This document shows, one piece after another, positions 1 through 5,324 of a stretch of 5,324 nucleotides of DNA. The DNA lies in NCBI GenBank assembly GCA_013140875.1, contig JABFSB010000337.1, positions 1-5,324 of the forward strand. Direction: 5' to 3'. Position 1 is the stretch's first letter. Every line of letters starts with the position of its first letter. Below the pieces are notes generated by a model, which had not been told where the DNA came from, searched no databases, and worked only from the letters and a program-made list of their open reading frames with translations. The DNA comes from Acidobacteriota bacterium (GTDB taxonomy: Bacteria > Acidobacteriota > Blastocatellia > Pyrinomonadales > Pyrinomonadaceae). The translations under genes were made by a program, and so were the position numbers.

Positions 1-151
1 GCACTCTCGGTTCGAGTTGAAAAGCCGGTGTCGGTCAGCTCTTAGTGTCGACAATCTCCGAATCTGCGACGACCTCGGCGTTTCAAACTGGTTTTTGACG
101 CGGAGATCGCCAGGAACGAGTAATTAGGTTATTTTCGAATTTCCGCCTTTT
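1..151. other. Left-edge sequence with no supportable gene
   Basis: I see no gene here that I can defend. On the plus strand two frames run in from the left edge: one ends at TAG 43-45 and reads ALSVRVEKPVSVSS, the other ends at TAG 125-127 with an unremarkable composition. Either could be the tail of a gene converging on the minus-strand gene that stops at 152, but the fragments are too short to name. On the minus strand one frame stays open to the edge without an ATG or a family motif. No T-tract hairpin is visible to end the minus-strand transcript. Confidence 0.3.
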
Positions 152-1399
152 TCAGCCAAACAATCGGGGCAGGCGACGCTGAAGATTTTTCGGTAAAAGA
201 ATTTCCATCGCATCGTCGACGGTAACGATTCCCGCGATCTCGCCCTCATCGTCCAGGACCGGCAACGCCAAAAGATTGTATTCGGAAATGGTCTGGGCAA
301 CTTCTTCCGCCGATTCGGAGGTGTGGGCAAAGCGAAATTCGCTCCGCATCACGTCGTCGAGACGGCTGGTAGGATCAGCAAGAATAAGGCTGCGCAAGGA
401 TATCACTCCTGATATTTTCCACGAACCCTCTTCCTCGACGACGTAAAGGTAGTAGATCATGTTCGGCGTTTCGGCCATTTCGCGAAGGCGGGCGATTGTT
501 TCGCCAACCGTCAACCAACGCGGAAAAACGACGAACTCGGTTGTCATCAGACCGCCGGCCGTATCGCTTGCGTAAGGCATCAGTTCGGCGACATCGGCCT
601 TTTCTTCGTCTTCCATGAGATCGAAGAGCTCCTGAGCTTTCTCTTCGTCCATTTCGTCGAGCACATCAACCGCGTCGTCCGGCGACATTTCTTCAAGGAT
701 GTCGGCCGCCCTCTCCTCATCCATTTCTTCCAGAATGCGGGCCTGGGCTTCGGTCGACATCTCTTCGAGGGTGTCGGCGGCAGTCTCGTCATCCAGACTT
801 TCGACAACCTCGGTGCGGTGAATTGGCGAAAGCGTTTCGGCCAATTGGGCGATCTCGACCGGATGAAGTCGCGAGAGCTTATCTTTGGAGGATTTCAGCT
901 GCACCGTGACCGTGGCCGTGTCGGTCGCAAGATAGCCGACATCGGCCCAATCGAGCACCTCGACCGGCCGGTCCGTTCCATAAAATCCTTTTGGCATAAG
1001 CCGCCTGACGAAGCCTTGCAAACTTACATCCGCACCCGTGACTCTCCACGATTCGCCCGTGTCGATTAATTGAACATCGTTAACGCGAACGACTCGTTTT
1101 CCGTCAACGTCGATCAACTGGTTATCAAGCACGTCCTTTCCCAACAGCACCTCGCCTTCCCGCCGTTCGAACGGCGTAAGATCGAGCTTGGCAGAGCTCA
1201 TTTTTGCCCCGTGCAAACTGAGTTCGGATATGCTTTTGCGGGAAATAAAGAAGTTACGTCTTCGCAAACGGGCGACAAGTCCGACGACCGGCGGATATTC
1301 CTCGCTGCCGTATTTCACCAGGATGTCACGGATCGACGCAATCTTTTCGTTACGAAGATCGTAGATCGGCCGCCCCAGGATCTGCGAAAGGTAAAGCAT
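152..1399 (-). CDS. PRC-barrel / MgtE N-domain / tandem CBS protein (no membrane channel)
   Basis: A predicted soluble cytosolic regulatory protein of 415 residues. Domains in order: a PRC-barrel-like segment at about 1-60 (starts MLYLSQILGRPIYD), a second PRC-like beta segment at about 85-130, the MgtE N-terminal superhelix at about 180-280 with a strict 12-residue LEEM/LDEM repeat and very acidic composition, then two CBS domains at about 280-340 and 345-405. True MgtE magnesium channels continue into five membrane helices; this protein ends after CBS2 (RRLPRLFG, TGA at 152-154) and shows no hydrophobic helix. In MgtE the N and CBS domains bind Mg2+ and gate the pore, so a metal-sensing role, perhaps with a separate transporter, is inferred; CBS pairs can also bind adenine nucleotides. 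I chose ATG 1399 because PRC-barrel proteins typically begin this way; an in-frame TTG at 1417 would add six residues. No good Shine-Dalgarno precedes either. Domain identity is confident, function is not. Confidence 0.88.
   Translation of the reverse strand: MLYLSQILGRPIYDLRNEKIASIRDILVKYGSEEYPPVVGLVARLRRRNFFISRKSISELSLHGAKMSSAKLDLTPFERREGEVLLGKDVLDNQLIDVDGKRVVRVNDVQLIDTGESWRVTGADVSLQGFVRRLMPKGFYGTDRPVEVLDWADVGYLATDTATVTVQLKSSKDKLSRLHPVEIAQLAETLSPIHRTEVVESLDDETAADTLEEMSTEAQARILEEMDEERAADILEEMSPDDAVDVLDEMDEEKAQELFDLMEDEEKADVAELMPYASDTAGGLMTTEFVVFPRWLTVGETIARLREMAETPNMIYYLYVVEEEGSWKISGVISLRSLILADPTSRLDDVMRSEFRFAHTSESAEEVAQTISEYNLLALPVLDDEGEIAGIVTVDDAMEILLPKNLQRRLPRLFG
614..787 (-). repeat. Coding 36-bp / 12-residue repeats in the MgtE N-domain
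   Basis: Within the MgtE-type gene the protein repeats every 12 residues with LEEM or LDEM in the same phase at residues 211, 223, 235 and 247, followed by a degenerate copy (LFDLM, M at 262). Near-identical DNA is visible between copies two units apart, for example around 684-710 and 756-782, where a CAT-CTTC-AGG-TGTCGGC pattern recurs. The helical repeat is normal for the MgtE N superhelix, but the exact phase and DNA similarity suggest fairly recent duplication or homogenisation. Confidence 0.7.
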
Positions 1400-1672
1400 G
1401 GCATAAAGATACCGCAAATCCCGGCGAGGTCGAAGCGGAAATGCCCGGCGGCTTTACTTCGAAGCCCGCGAGGCGCTATCCTTGTCTCCGCCAGATGCCA
1501 ACGCCGTTTAACCTTTAATAATTTTGTGGAACACCTCTAAGATTGGTAGTTTGTAATACTTAGCGACTAAAAGCGCGGCAAGAAATTGCTCAGGTCTCCC
1601 TCTCCGATCAACCGAAAACTCGAGACTACCCGGCCGCCGTCACAACCGGCCAAGCCCCTTTGTCCCCATCGC
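1400..1672. promoter_or_regulatory. Divergent intergenic region, probable promoters for both flanking genes
   Basis: This gap separates the minus-strand PRC/MgtE-N/CBS gene from the plus-strand lytic transglycosylase gene, so it should hold both promoters. The AT-rich core is about 1505-1575. On the plus strand TAATAC at 1554-1559 is a fair -10 candidate, but no good -35 stands 16-18 bases before it. On the minus strand an AT-rich run around 1510-1525 could hold a -10. Neither promoter is convincing at base level. The stretch 1600-1672 is a pyrimidine-rich leader without a Shine-Dalgarno sequence. I see no operator, riboswitch or RNA gene. Confidence 0.35.
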
Positions 1673-2542
1673 ATGAACAAGGCAATTCTACTCGCAATCA
1701 TCTCACTTTCATTATCTGCCGCTGTTGCCGCGACGGCTCAAAATGGCCCTCGGACGATGGATAATTTTGACCGCTCTCAGGGCGTTCAAGTCTACTATCC
1801 GCCGGCGCCGGTCGTAAGATTGTCCGCGAAAGACCAAAAAAAGAAAAATTCGAGAGGCGGGACCGCGGTCGATACAAAATTAGTGAAAAAGACGGTGTAC
1901 ACGCGCAACGTGCAGTCCGTGGCCGAAGGCCTGGCAACGCGTGAGGCCGCTCCGGCAGTTCGCAGTTCGCTGGCCATGGGAACCGGTTCTCACTTGAAGG
2001 GATTCACGACCGGGAACCCGGTGCACGATTCCTACATCGTCGATTCAAGCCGGCGCTATGGGATCGACCCGCTGCTCATCTATTCCCAAATGCACCAGGA
2101 ATCGACCTTTAAGATCAACGCAACTTCACCGAAAGGTGCAAGCGGACTGATGCAGTTGATGCCCGCTACGGCGCGGCGGTTCGGCGTGACCAAGATCTAC
2201 GATCCACAGCAAAACATCGATGCCGGCGTTAAATACATGCGATGGCTGCTCGATACGTTCAATGGCGATGTGGTCCTTGCACTCGCCGGTTATAACGCTG
2301 GCGAAGGCGCCGTGATGAAATATGGCTGGAACGTGCCGCCGTATCGCGAAACGCAGGAATACGTCCGCCGTATCTCGGCCCGCTACAACGCGATATCGGA
2401 CCCGCGGTACATAAGTTCGGCACGGCGCCTCAACGGTGAGACCGCCAAGGTCCAGAAAGAGTCGCGTCCGTTGACGATTTATGAACCGGACGCGTTGCCC
2501 GTTCGACTTCCTGACGGCAAAATGATGCTCGTCAATCAATAG
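1673..2542 (+). CDS. Secreted lytic transglycosylase, SLT (GH23) domain
   Basis: A predicted exported peptidoglycan lytic transglycosylase of 289 residues, which would cleave the MurNAc-GlcNAc bond to give 1,6-anhydro-muramyl products. Residues 1-23 form a signal peptide (MNKAILLAIIS and an alanine-rich end, probable cleavage near ATAQ). Residues 24-110 are a low-complexity linker with a basic patch (AKDQKKKNSR, about 52-61). The SLT domain spans about 116-240: catalytic Glu143 in the HQESTF motif, GLMQLMPATA from 158, AGYNAGEG at 205-212 and YRETQEYV at 224-231, all the hallmarks of the Slt/MltE-like family 1. About 50 unassigned residues follow. I chose ATG 1673 because the signal peptide starts there; an upstream in-frame TTG at 1586 would add 29 proline-rich residues that would bury it. 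No Shine-Dalgarno is evident. No lipobox cysteine is present, so a soluble periplasmic protein is likelier than a lipoprotein. A terminator follows 38 bases after the stop. Confidence 0.93.
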   Translation: MNKAILLAIISLSLSAAVAATAQNGPRTMDNFDRSQGVQVYYPPAPVVRLSAKDQKKKNSRGGTAVDTKLVKKTVYTRNVQSVAEGLATREAAPAVRSSLAMGTGSHLKGFTTGNPVHDSYIVDSSRRYGIDPLLIYSQMHQESTFKINATSPKGASGLMQLMPATARRFGVTKIYDPQQNIDAGVKYMRWLLDTFNGDVVLALAGYNAGEGAVMKYGWNVPPYRETQEYVRRISARYNAISDPRYISSARRLNGETAKVQKESRPLTIYEPDALPVRLPDGKMMLVNQ

Positions 2543-2580
2543 AAAAGATCGATCTTCTCCACTCGTCTTTTACAGACCTG

Positions 2581-2609
2581 CGGCCGGTGCGAAAACCGGC
2601 CGTTTTTTT
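2581..2609 (+). terminator. Rho-independent terminator after the lytic transglycosylase gene
   Basis: A perfect 8-bp GC-rich stem (CGGCCGGT at 2581-2588 pairing with ACCGGCCG at 2595-2602) closes a GCGAAA loop and is followed at once by seven Ts (2603-2609), then GTTTT. It lies 38 bases past the transglycosylase stop and would separate that transcript from the zinc-ribbon gene downstream. Confidence 0.93.
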
Positions 2610-2632
2610 GTTTTGACGGCTTACGGTATGAT
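2604..2632 (+). promoter_or_regulatory. Possible promoter for the zinc-ribbon PH-domain gene
   Basis: TATGAT at 2627-2632 is a good -10 match and would place the transcript start near 2639, about 38 bases before ATG 2677. The -35 position falls in the terminator T-tract (about 2604-2609) and matches poorly. The better -35-like TTGACG at 2613-2618 is only 8 bases from the -10, too close to pair with it. A promoter somewhere here is expected because the preceding gene ends in a strong terminator. Confidence 0.35.
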
Positions 2633-2676
2633 TTCTTGAAGTCCGAATCCGGAGCAGATTCCCGGGCTTAGAATGT

Positions 2677-3243
2677 ATGTACTGTATAAAGTGCGGAACA
2701 CAGAACTCGGACGACGCGGTCTTTTGCCAAAGATGCGGTTATAAGTTCGATTTGGAAGAAGAAACCCGCGTGGCCGTCCGTGGCGATAAGGCGGTCGTTC
2801 CAAGCGAGCCGATCTTTTCGATCTCGCCAACGCTGATGTTCGTCAGGGGTGGCTATGTACTAACTGTGATAGCCGCCTTTTTGCTTGTCGCGCTCTTCGG
2901 AATGGTCGGAATTTCCTGGCCGATCGCCGTGGTGATCGGCGTTCTGCTGCTTTTGGTTCCGGCGTACTTTCACTTGCGGCAGAAAATGGTCCGATATTCC
3001 TTGACCGAAACGACGATCGAGATAGATAAGGGCTTGATCTCGCGCTCGACGCAGAACGTTCCGCTTAGACGAATTCAGGACGTTACGGTTTCCTCTTCGT
3101 TTATTCAGCGCCTGTTGGGATTTGGCGACATCGTTATCGACAACGCAAGCGAGACCGGCGGAAAAGTGATACTGGACAATATCGATTCACCGCGAAAATA
3201 TGCCGATCTGCTGCTTGAACAAATGCGGCGGCTTGATCGATAG
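2677..3243 (+). CDS. Zinc-ribbon, two-helix membrane protein with bacterial PH domain (bPH2/DUF304)
   Basis: A 188-residue predicted inner-membrane protein. Cys3, Cys6, Cys17 and Cys20 form two CxxC knuckles (YCIKCG and FCQRCG) of a short zinc ribbon at the extreme N-terminus. An acidic linker leads to two hydrophobic helices at about 56-77 and 81-98, separated by a tight GISWP turn. A bacterial PH domain of the bPH2 (YdbS/DUF304) type fills about 104-184; its signature includes VPLRRIQDV at 128-136 and LGFGDIVI at 147-154. YdbS/YdbT-like proteins have this two-helix plus bPH2 plan, but their molecular role is unsettled; a membrane-associated scaffold is the usual guess. The zinc ribbon is an added module and would face the cytosol. 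ATG 2677 is chosen because the first CxxC starts right after it; the ATG at 2673 is out of frame. Shine-Dalgarno is weak. The gene is likely monocistronic, or loosely linked to rfbB 69 bases on. Confidence 0.88.
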   Translation: MYCIKCGTQNSDDAVFCQRCGYKFDLEEETRVAVRGDKAVVPSEPIFSISPTLMFVRGGYVLTVIAAFLLVALFGMVGISWPIAVVIGVLLLLVPAYFHLRQKMVRYSLTETTIEIDKGLISRSTQNVPLRRIQDVTVSSSFIQRLLGFGDIVIDNASETGGKVILDNIDSPRKYADLLLEQMRRLDR

Positions 3244-3256
3244 TTTTTTCGGTTTT

Positions 3257-3296
3257 TATTCGTTCTTCGCTATTCGTTATTCCGAAAGAACGAATA
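3257..3296. repeat. AT-rich inverted repeat with internal TATTCG direct repeats
   Basis: TATTCGTTCTT at 3257-3267 pairs perfectly over 11 bases with AAGAACGAATA at 3286-3296, leaving an 18-base loop. The left arm and loop also form an imperfect 14-base tandem repeat, both copies beginning TATTCGTT (3257 and 3271). It sits between the PH-domain gene stop and rfbB. There is no T-tract after the right arm, so it is a poor intrinsic terminator on the plus strand, and the minus-strand side runs into As, not Ts. It could be a dispersed intergenic repeat, an operator, or a hairpin in the rfbB leader; the sequence alone does not say which. Confidence 0.65.
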
Positions 3297-3312
3297 GGGA
3301 ATAGTGATTTTT

Positions 3313-4353
3313 ATGACTACGATTTTTATAACGGGTGGTGCGGGTTTTATCGCTTCGGCTTTTGTGCGGTTGTTGTTGGCAGAACAGCCGGATGTCCGAA
3401 TCGTGAACTATGATGCATTGACCTACGCCGGGAATCTCGAAAACCTAACTGGGGTTGACGAAGTCCGTCACGTTTTTGTTAAGGGCGACATCTGCGACCG
3501 CACGTCGGTAACTTCCGCGGTGCCGGAAAACTGCGAGGCGATCTTTAACTTCGCGGCCGAATCGCACGTCGATCGAAGCATATTATCGGCCGACGAATTC
3601 CTCAGGACCAATGTTATCGGAACGCAGGTGCTGTTGGATGCCGCCAGGGCGAAGGGCGTGCGGCGGTTCGTCCAGATCTCGACCGACGAGGTCATGGGCA
3701 GTTTGCCGGACAACAGCGGCCTATTTTTTAGCGAAGATTCACCGTTGCGGCCTAATTCACCTTATGCTGCGTCAAAGGCGGCAGCTGAATTTGTGGTCCG
3801 GGCGGCCCGCGAGACGCACGGCGTCGATGCCGTTATAACTCGCTGCGGCAACAATTACGGGCCACGGCAATTTCCCGAAAAGCTGATTCCGCTGATGATC
3901 GCAAACGCGATGAACGATCAGCCGCTGCCGGTTTACGGCGACGGCAGGAATGTCCGCGATTGGATCCATGTCGACGATCACTGTCGCGCGATCTGGCTGG
4001 CTTATGAAAAAGGCGCGCCCGGGGAAGCTTACAATATCGGCGCGCGAAATGAGCGGGAAAATATCGATGTCGTCCGTTCGATCCTAAACGCTCTCGGCAA
4101 ACCGGAGTCACTGATCAAATATGTGGAAGACCGTCTGGGTCACGACCGCCGATATGCCATCGACCCTTCGAAGGCGGAGACGGAATTAGGCTGGACGCCA
4201 CGGATTACTTGGGAAGCCGGCCTCGCGTCGACTATCGACTGGTATCGCGAAAATCAAACCTGGGTAGAACACATCCGCAGCGGTGATTACCGCGCGTATT
4301 ATGATCGCATGTACGGGGCACGTTTGAATGCGTCCGGTTCGAACCCCGCCTAA
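3313..4353 (+). CDS. rfbB: dTDP-glucose 4,6-dehydratase
   Basis: Converts dTDP-D-glucose to dTDP-4-keto-6-deoxy-D-glucose with bound NAD+, the second step of dTDP-L-rhamnose synthesis, in the cytosol. The 346-residue length is normal for RmlB/RfbB. Visible motifs: Rossmann GGAGFIA at 8-14, YDALTYAGN from 34, NFAAESHVDRSI at 79-90, the catalytic Thr-Asp-Glu at 124-126 in ISTDEVMG, and the YxxxK pair Tyr151/Lys155 in PYAASK. Further hallmarks are RCGNNYGPRQFPEKLIP from 177 and VYGDGRNVRDWIHVDD from 207. Two departures from the usual consensus are the third Rossmann glycine replaced by Ala14 and EVYG read as EVMG (Met128); the catalytic residues are intact, so activity is expected. ATG 3313 fits the family N-terminus; a GTG at 3304 would add three residues but sits too close to the AGGGA at 3296-3300. 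rfbD follows after 10 bases, so the two are almost certainly co-transcribed. Confidence 0.96.
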   Translation: MTTIFITGGAGFIASAFVRLLLAEQPDVRIVNYDALTYAGNLENLTGVDEVRHVFVKGDICDRTSVTSAVPENCEAIFNFAAESHVDRSILSADEFLRTNVIGTQVLLDAARAKGVRRFVQISTDEVMGSLPDNSGLFFSEDSPLRPNSPYAASKAAAEFVVRAARETHGVDAVITRCGNNYGPRQFPEKLIPLMIANAMNDQPLPVYGDGRNVRDWIHVDDHCRAIWLAYEKGAPGEAYNIGARNERENIDVVRSILNALGKPESLIKYVEDRLGHDRRYAIDPSKAETELGWTPRITWEAGLASTIDWYRENQTWVEHIRSGDYRAYYDRMYGARLNASGSNPA

Positions 4354-4363
4354 ATATTATTTC

Positions 4364-5248
4364 ATGAGGATTGTAATCACAGGCGCCAACGGGATGCTGG
4401 CACGGGCGGCGATCAAACACTGCACCTCGGGCGGCGATGATGTAATCGCATTTACGAGGGGCGATCTCGATATCGCTGAGCGTGATTCCGTCCTTGGCAC
4501 GATCGGCGAAATTCGACCCGATGCGGTGATCAACTGCGCCGCATTTACCGATGTCGACGGAGCGGAGACGAACGCGGCGGCCAGCTATTCCGCAAATTCC
4601 GCCGGCGTCGAAAACCTCGCCGAGGCTTGCCGGACGATCGACGCCGCGTTTGTGACGGTTTCGACGGATTACGTTTTCGACGGCGCGAAAAGTGGGTTCT
4701 ATACTCAGCGTGATACGCCGAAACCTCAGGGTGTTTATGCAAAGTCGAAGCGGCAGGGAGAGATCGGAGCGTTTTCGGGTTACCCGCGATCGATCATTGT
4801 TCGCTCAGGTTGGATCTTCGGCAACGGAGGGACGAATTTTCTAAGTGTTATGCAGGGCCTTTTGGCCGAGGGAAAAGCTATCAAAGCGATCCATGATTCG
4901 TACGGTACACCGACCTTCGCGGACGATCTTGCAAAACGCCTTCGCGAATTAGCCGCGGCCGACCTGCCAGGCGTTTATCACGTGACGAACACTGGTGAAG
5001 GAACGAGTTATTTTGGATTTGCCGAAAAGATATGTGAACTCGGCGGCTTTGACAAAGGCCTGCTTCAGCCGACCTCGCACGCGGAATTGGAGCGTCCCGC
5101 ACCGCGGCCGGTAAGTTCAAAGCTGGCCTGCCTGATCAGCGAAAAACTGGGCTTTGCCCCGATGCGGAAGTGGGAAGATGCGTTGGCGGAGTTTATTTCA
5201 CAACAAAAACGGGGGCAAGCCCGCCTTCCTGACCTGCGAATTCTGTAA
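4364..5248 (+). CDS. rfbD: dTDP-4-dehydrorhamnose reductase
   Basis: Reduces dTDP-4-keto-L-rhamnose to dTDP-L-rhamnose with NAD(P)H, the last step of the pathway, in the cytosol. It is 294 residues long. Motifs: Rossmann GANGMLA at 7-13, NCAAFTDVDGAE from 57, STDYVFDG at 100-107, catalytic Tyr125 and Lys129 in YAKSK, RSGWIFG from 147, GTPTFADDLA from 181 and the conserved RPAPRP segment from 244. The third Rossmann glycine is Ala13. The family fold ends near the WEDALAEFI helix (about 270-278); some 16 further residues (SQQKRGQARLPDLRIL) follow and look appended. ATG 4364 is chosen because RmlD proteins start directly with the first strand. An ATG at 4328 would overlap rfbB by 26 bases and add 12 unlikely residues. 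No Shine-Dalgarno precedes the start, so coupling to rfbB translation 10 bases upstream is plausible. rfbA and rfbC are not in the window. Confidence 0.95.
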   Translation: MRIVITGANGMLARAAIKHCTSGGDDVIAFTRGDLDIAERDSVLGTIGEIRPDAVINCAAFTDVDGAETNAAASYSANSAGVENLAEACRTIDAAFVTVSTDYVFDGAKSGFYTQRDTPKPQGVYAKSKRQGEIGAFSGYPRSIIVRSGWIFGNGGTNFLSVMQGLLAEGKAIKAIHDSYGTPTFADDLAKRLRELAAADLPGVYHVTNTGEGTSYFGFAEKICELGGFDKGLLQPTSHAELERPAPRPVSSKLACLISEKLGFAPMRKWEDALAEFISQQKRGQARLPDLRIL

Positions 5249-5324
5249 TCTTGAATATGAAAATCCTAAGTTCAGTAAAGGAGTCAAGGTAAACGGAGTT
5301 TCTTGACATAACAAAAATTACAGG
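5249..5324 (+). promoter_or_regulatory. Right-edge intergenic DNA with a possible -35 box
   Basis: After the rfbD stop the sequence becomes AT-rich. A perfect TTGACA at 5303-5308 is a -35 candidate; a partner -10 at 16-18 bases would lie at or just beyond the window end, so this cannot be confirmed. A strong Shine-Dalgarno-like AAAGGAG at 5277-5283 has no start codon at a workable distance. No terminator hairpin is seen after rfbD, so the operon may continue past the edge. Confidence 0.25.

Noticed and set aside
818..1069. An 83-codon plus-strand open frame inside the PRC/MgtE-N/CBS gene
   Set aside because: Arginine-rich composition typical of a shadow frame; no start signal or domain.
1070..1540. 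A 156-codon plus-strand open frame antisense to the start of the PRC/MgtE-N/CBS gene
   Set aside because: It mirrors the PRC-barrel coding strand, has no recognisable domain and runs into the divergent promoter region; the opposite-strand protein has clear family motifs.
1586..1672. An N-terminal extension of the lytic transglycosylase from TTG 1586
   Set aside because: It would add 29 proline-rich residues before a textbook signal peptide that starts at ATG 1673.
2126..2539. A 137-codon minus-strand open frame antisense to the lytic transglycosylase
   Set aside because: It lies wholly under the conserved SLT domain, shows no motif, and is explained by codon bias of the real gene.
2545..2556. 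A 12-base perfect palindrome (AAGATCGATCTT) just after the transglycosylase stop
   Set aside because: Short and single; no second copy or neighbouring regulator suggests an operator, and the real terminator is downstream.
3257..3284. TATTCGTT repeats considered as a CRISPR fragment
   Set aside because: Units are 14 bases, adjacent with no spacers, and imperfect; no cas gene is present.
3257..3296. Inverted repeat read as an intrinsic terminator for the PH-domain gene
   Set aside because: The stem is AT-rich, the loop is 18 bases and no T-tract follows on either strand, unlike the strong terminator at 2581-2609.
4328..4363. An earlier rfbD start at ATG 4328 overlapping the rfbB end
   Set aside because: It adds 12 residues ahead of the first Rossmann strand, unlike other RmlD proteins, and mirrors rfbB coding DNA.
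5257..5292. An 11-codon open frame after rfbD (MKILSSVKESR)
   Set aside because: Too short, no ribosome-binding site upstream, and no resemblance to a known leader peptide.

Overview
The window carries five complete genes and no sign of a mobile element, CRISPR array, tRNA or rRNA. Base composition is moderately GC-rich and even. Shine-Dalgarno sequences are weak or missing at every start. The mix of genes resembles Acidobacteriota of the Blastocatellia/Pyrinomonadales kind: a PRC-barrel/MgtE-N/CBS protein, a zinc-ribbon PH-domain membrane protein, and an SLT-type muramidase with a basic linker. That placement rests on general resemblance only and was not tested by a search.

Layout. Positions 1-151 hold no gene I can support. 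A minus-strand gene (152-1399) encodes a soluble PRC-barrel + MgtE N-domain + tandem CBS protein that lacks the membrane channel of true MgtE. It diverges from a plus-strand gene (1673-2542) for a secreted GH23-type lytic transglycosylase, across about 270 bases that probably hold both promoters. A clear intrinsic terminator (2581-2609) closes the transglycosylase gene. Next comes a 188-residue protein with an N-terminal four-cysteine zinc ribbon, two membrane helices and one bPH2 domain (2677-3243). A short intergenic stretch follows, with an AT-rich inverted repeat built from TATTCG units. The last part is a two-gene operon: rfbB (dTDP-glucose 4,6-dehydratase, 3313-4353) and, 10 bases on, rfbD (dTDP-4-dehydrorhamnose reductase, 4364-5248). 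The final 76 bases hold only a possible promoter half.

How the genes work together. rfbB and rfbD supply the second and fourth steps of dTDP-L-rhamnose synthesis, so the right part serves surface polysaccharide. The transglycosylase acts on peptidoglycan and the PH protein sits in the membrane, giving a loose cell-envelope theme. The PRC/MgtE-N/CBS protein is probably a cytosolic sensor or partner of a divalent-metal transporter that is not in the window.

I do not see a clear undescribed system. The points most worth a second look are the channel-less MgtE-type sensor, the TATTCG inverted repeat before rfbB, the extra repeat-like C-terminal tail of RfbD, and motif departures in both rhamnose enzymes.
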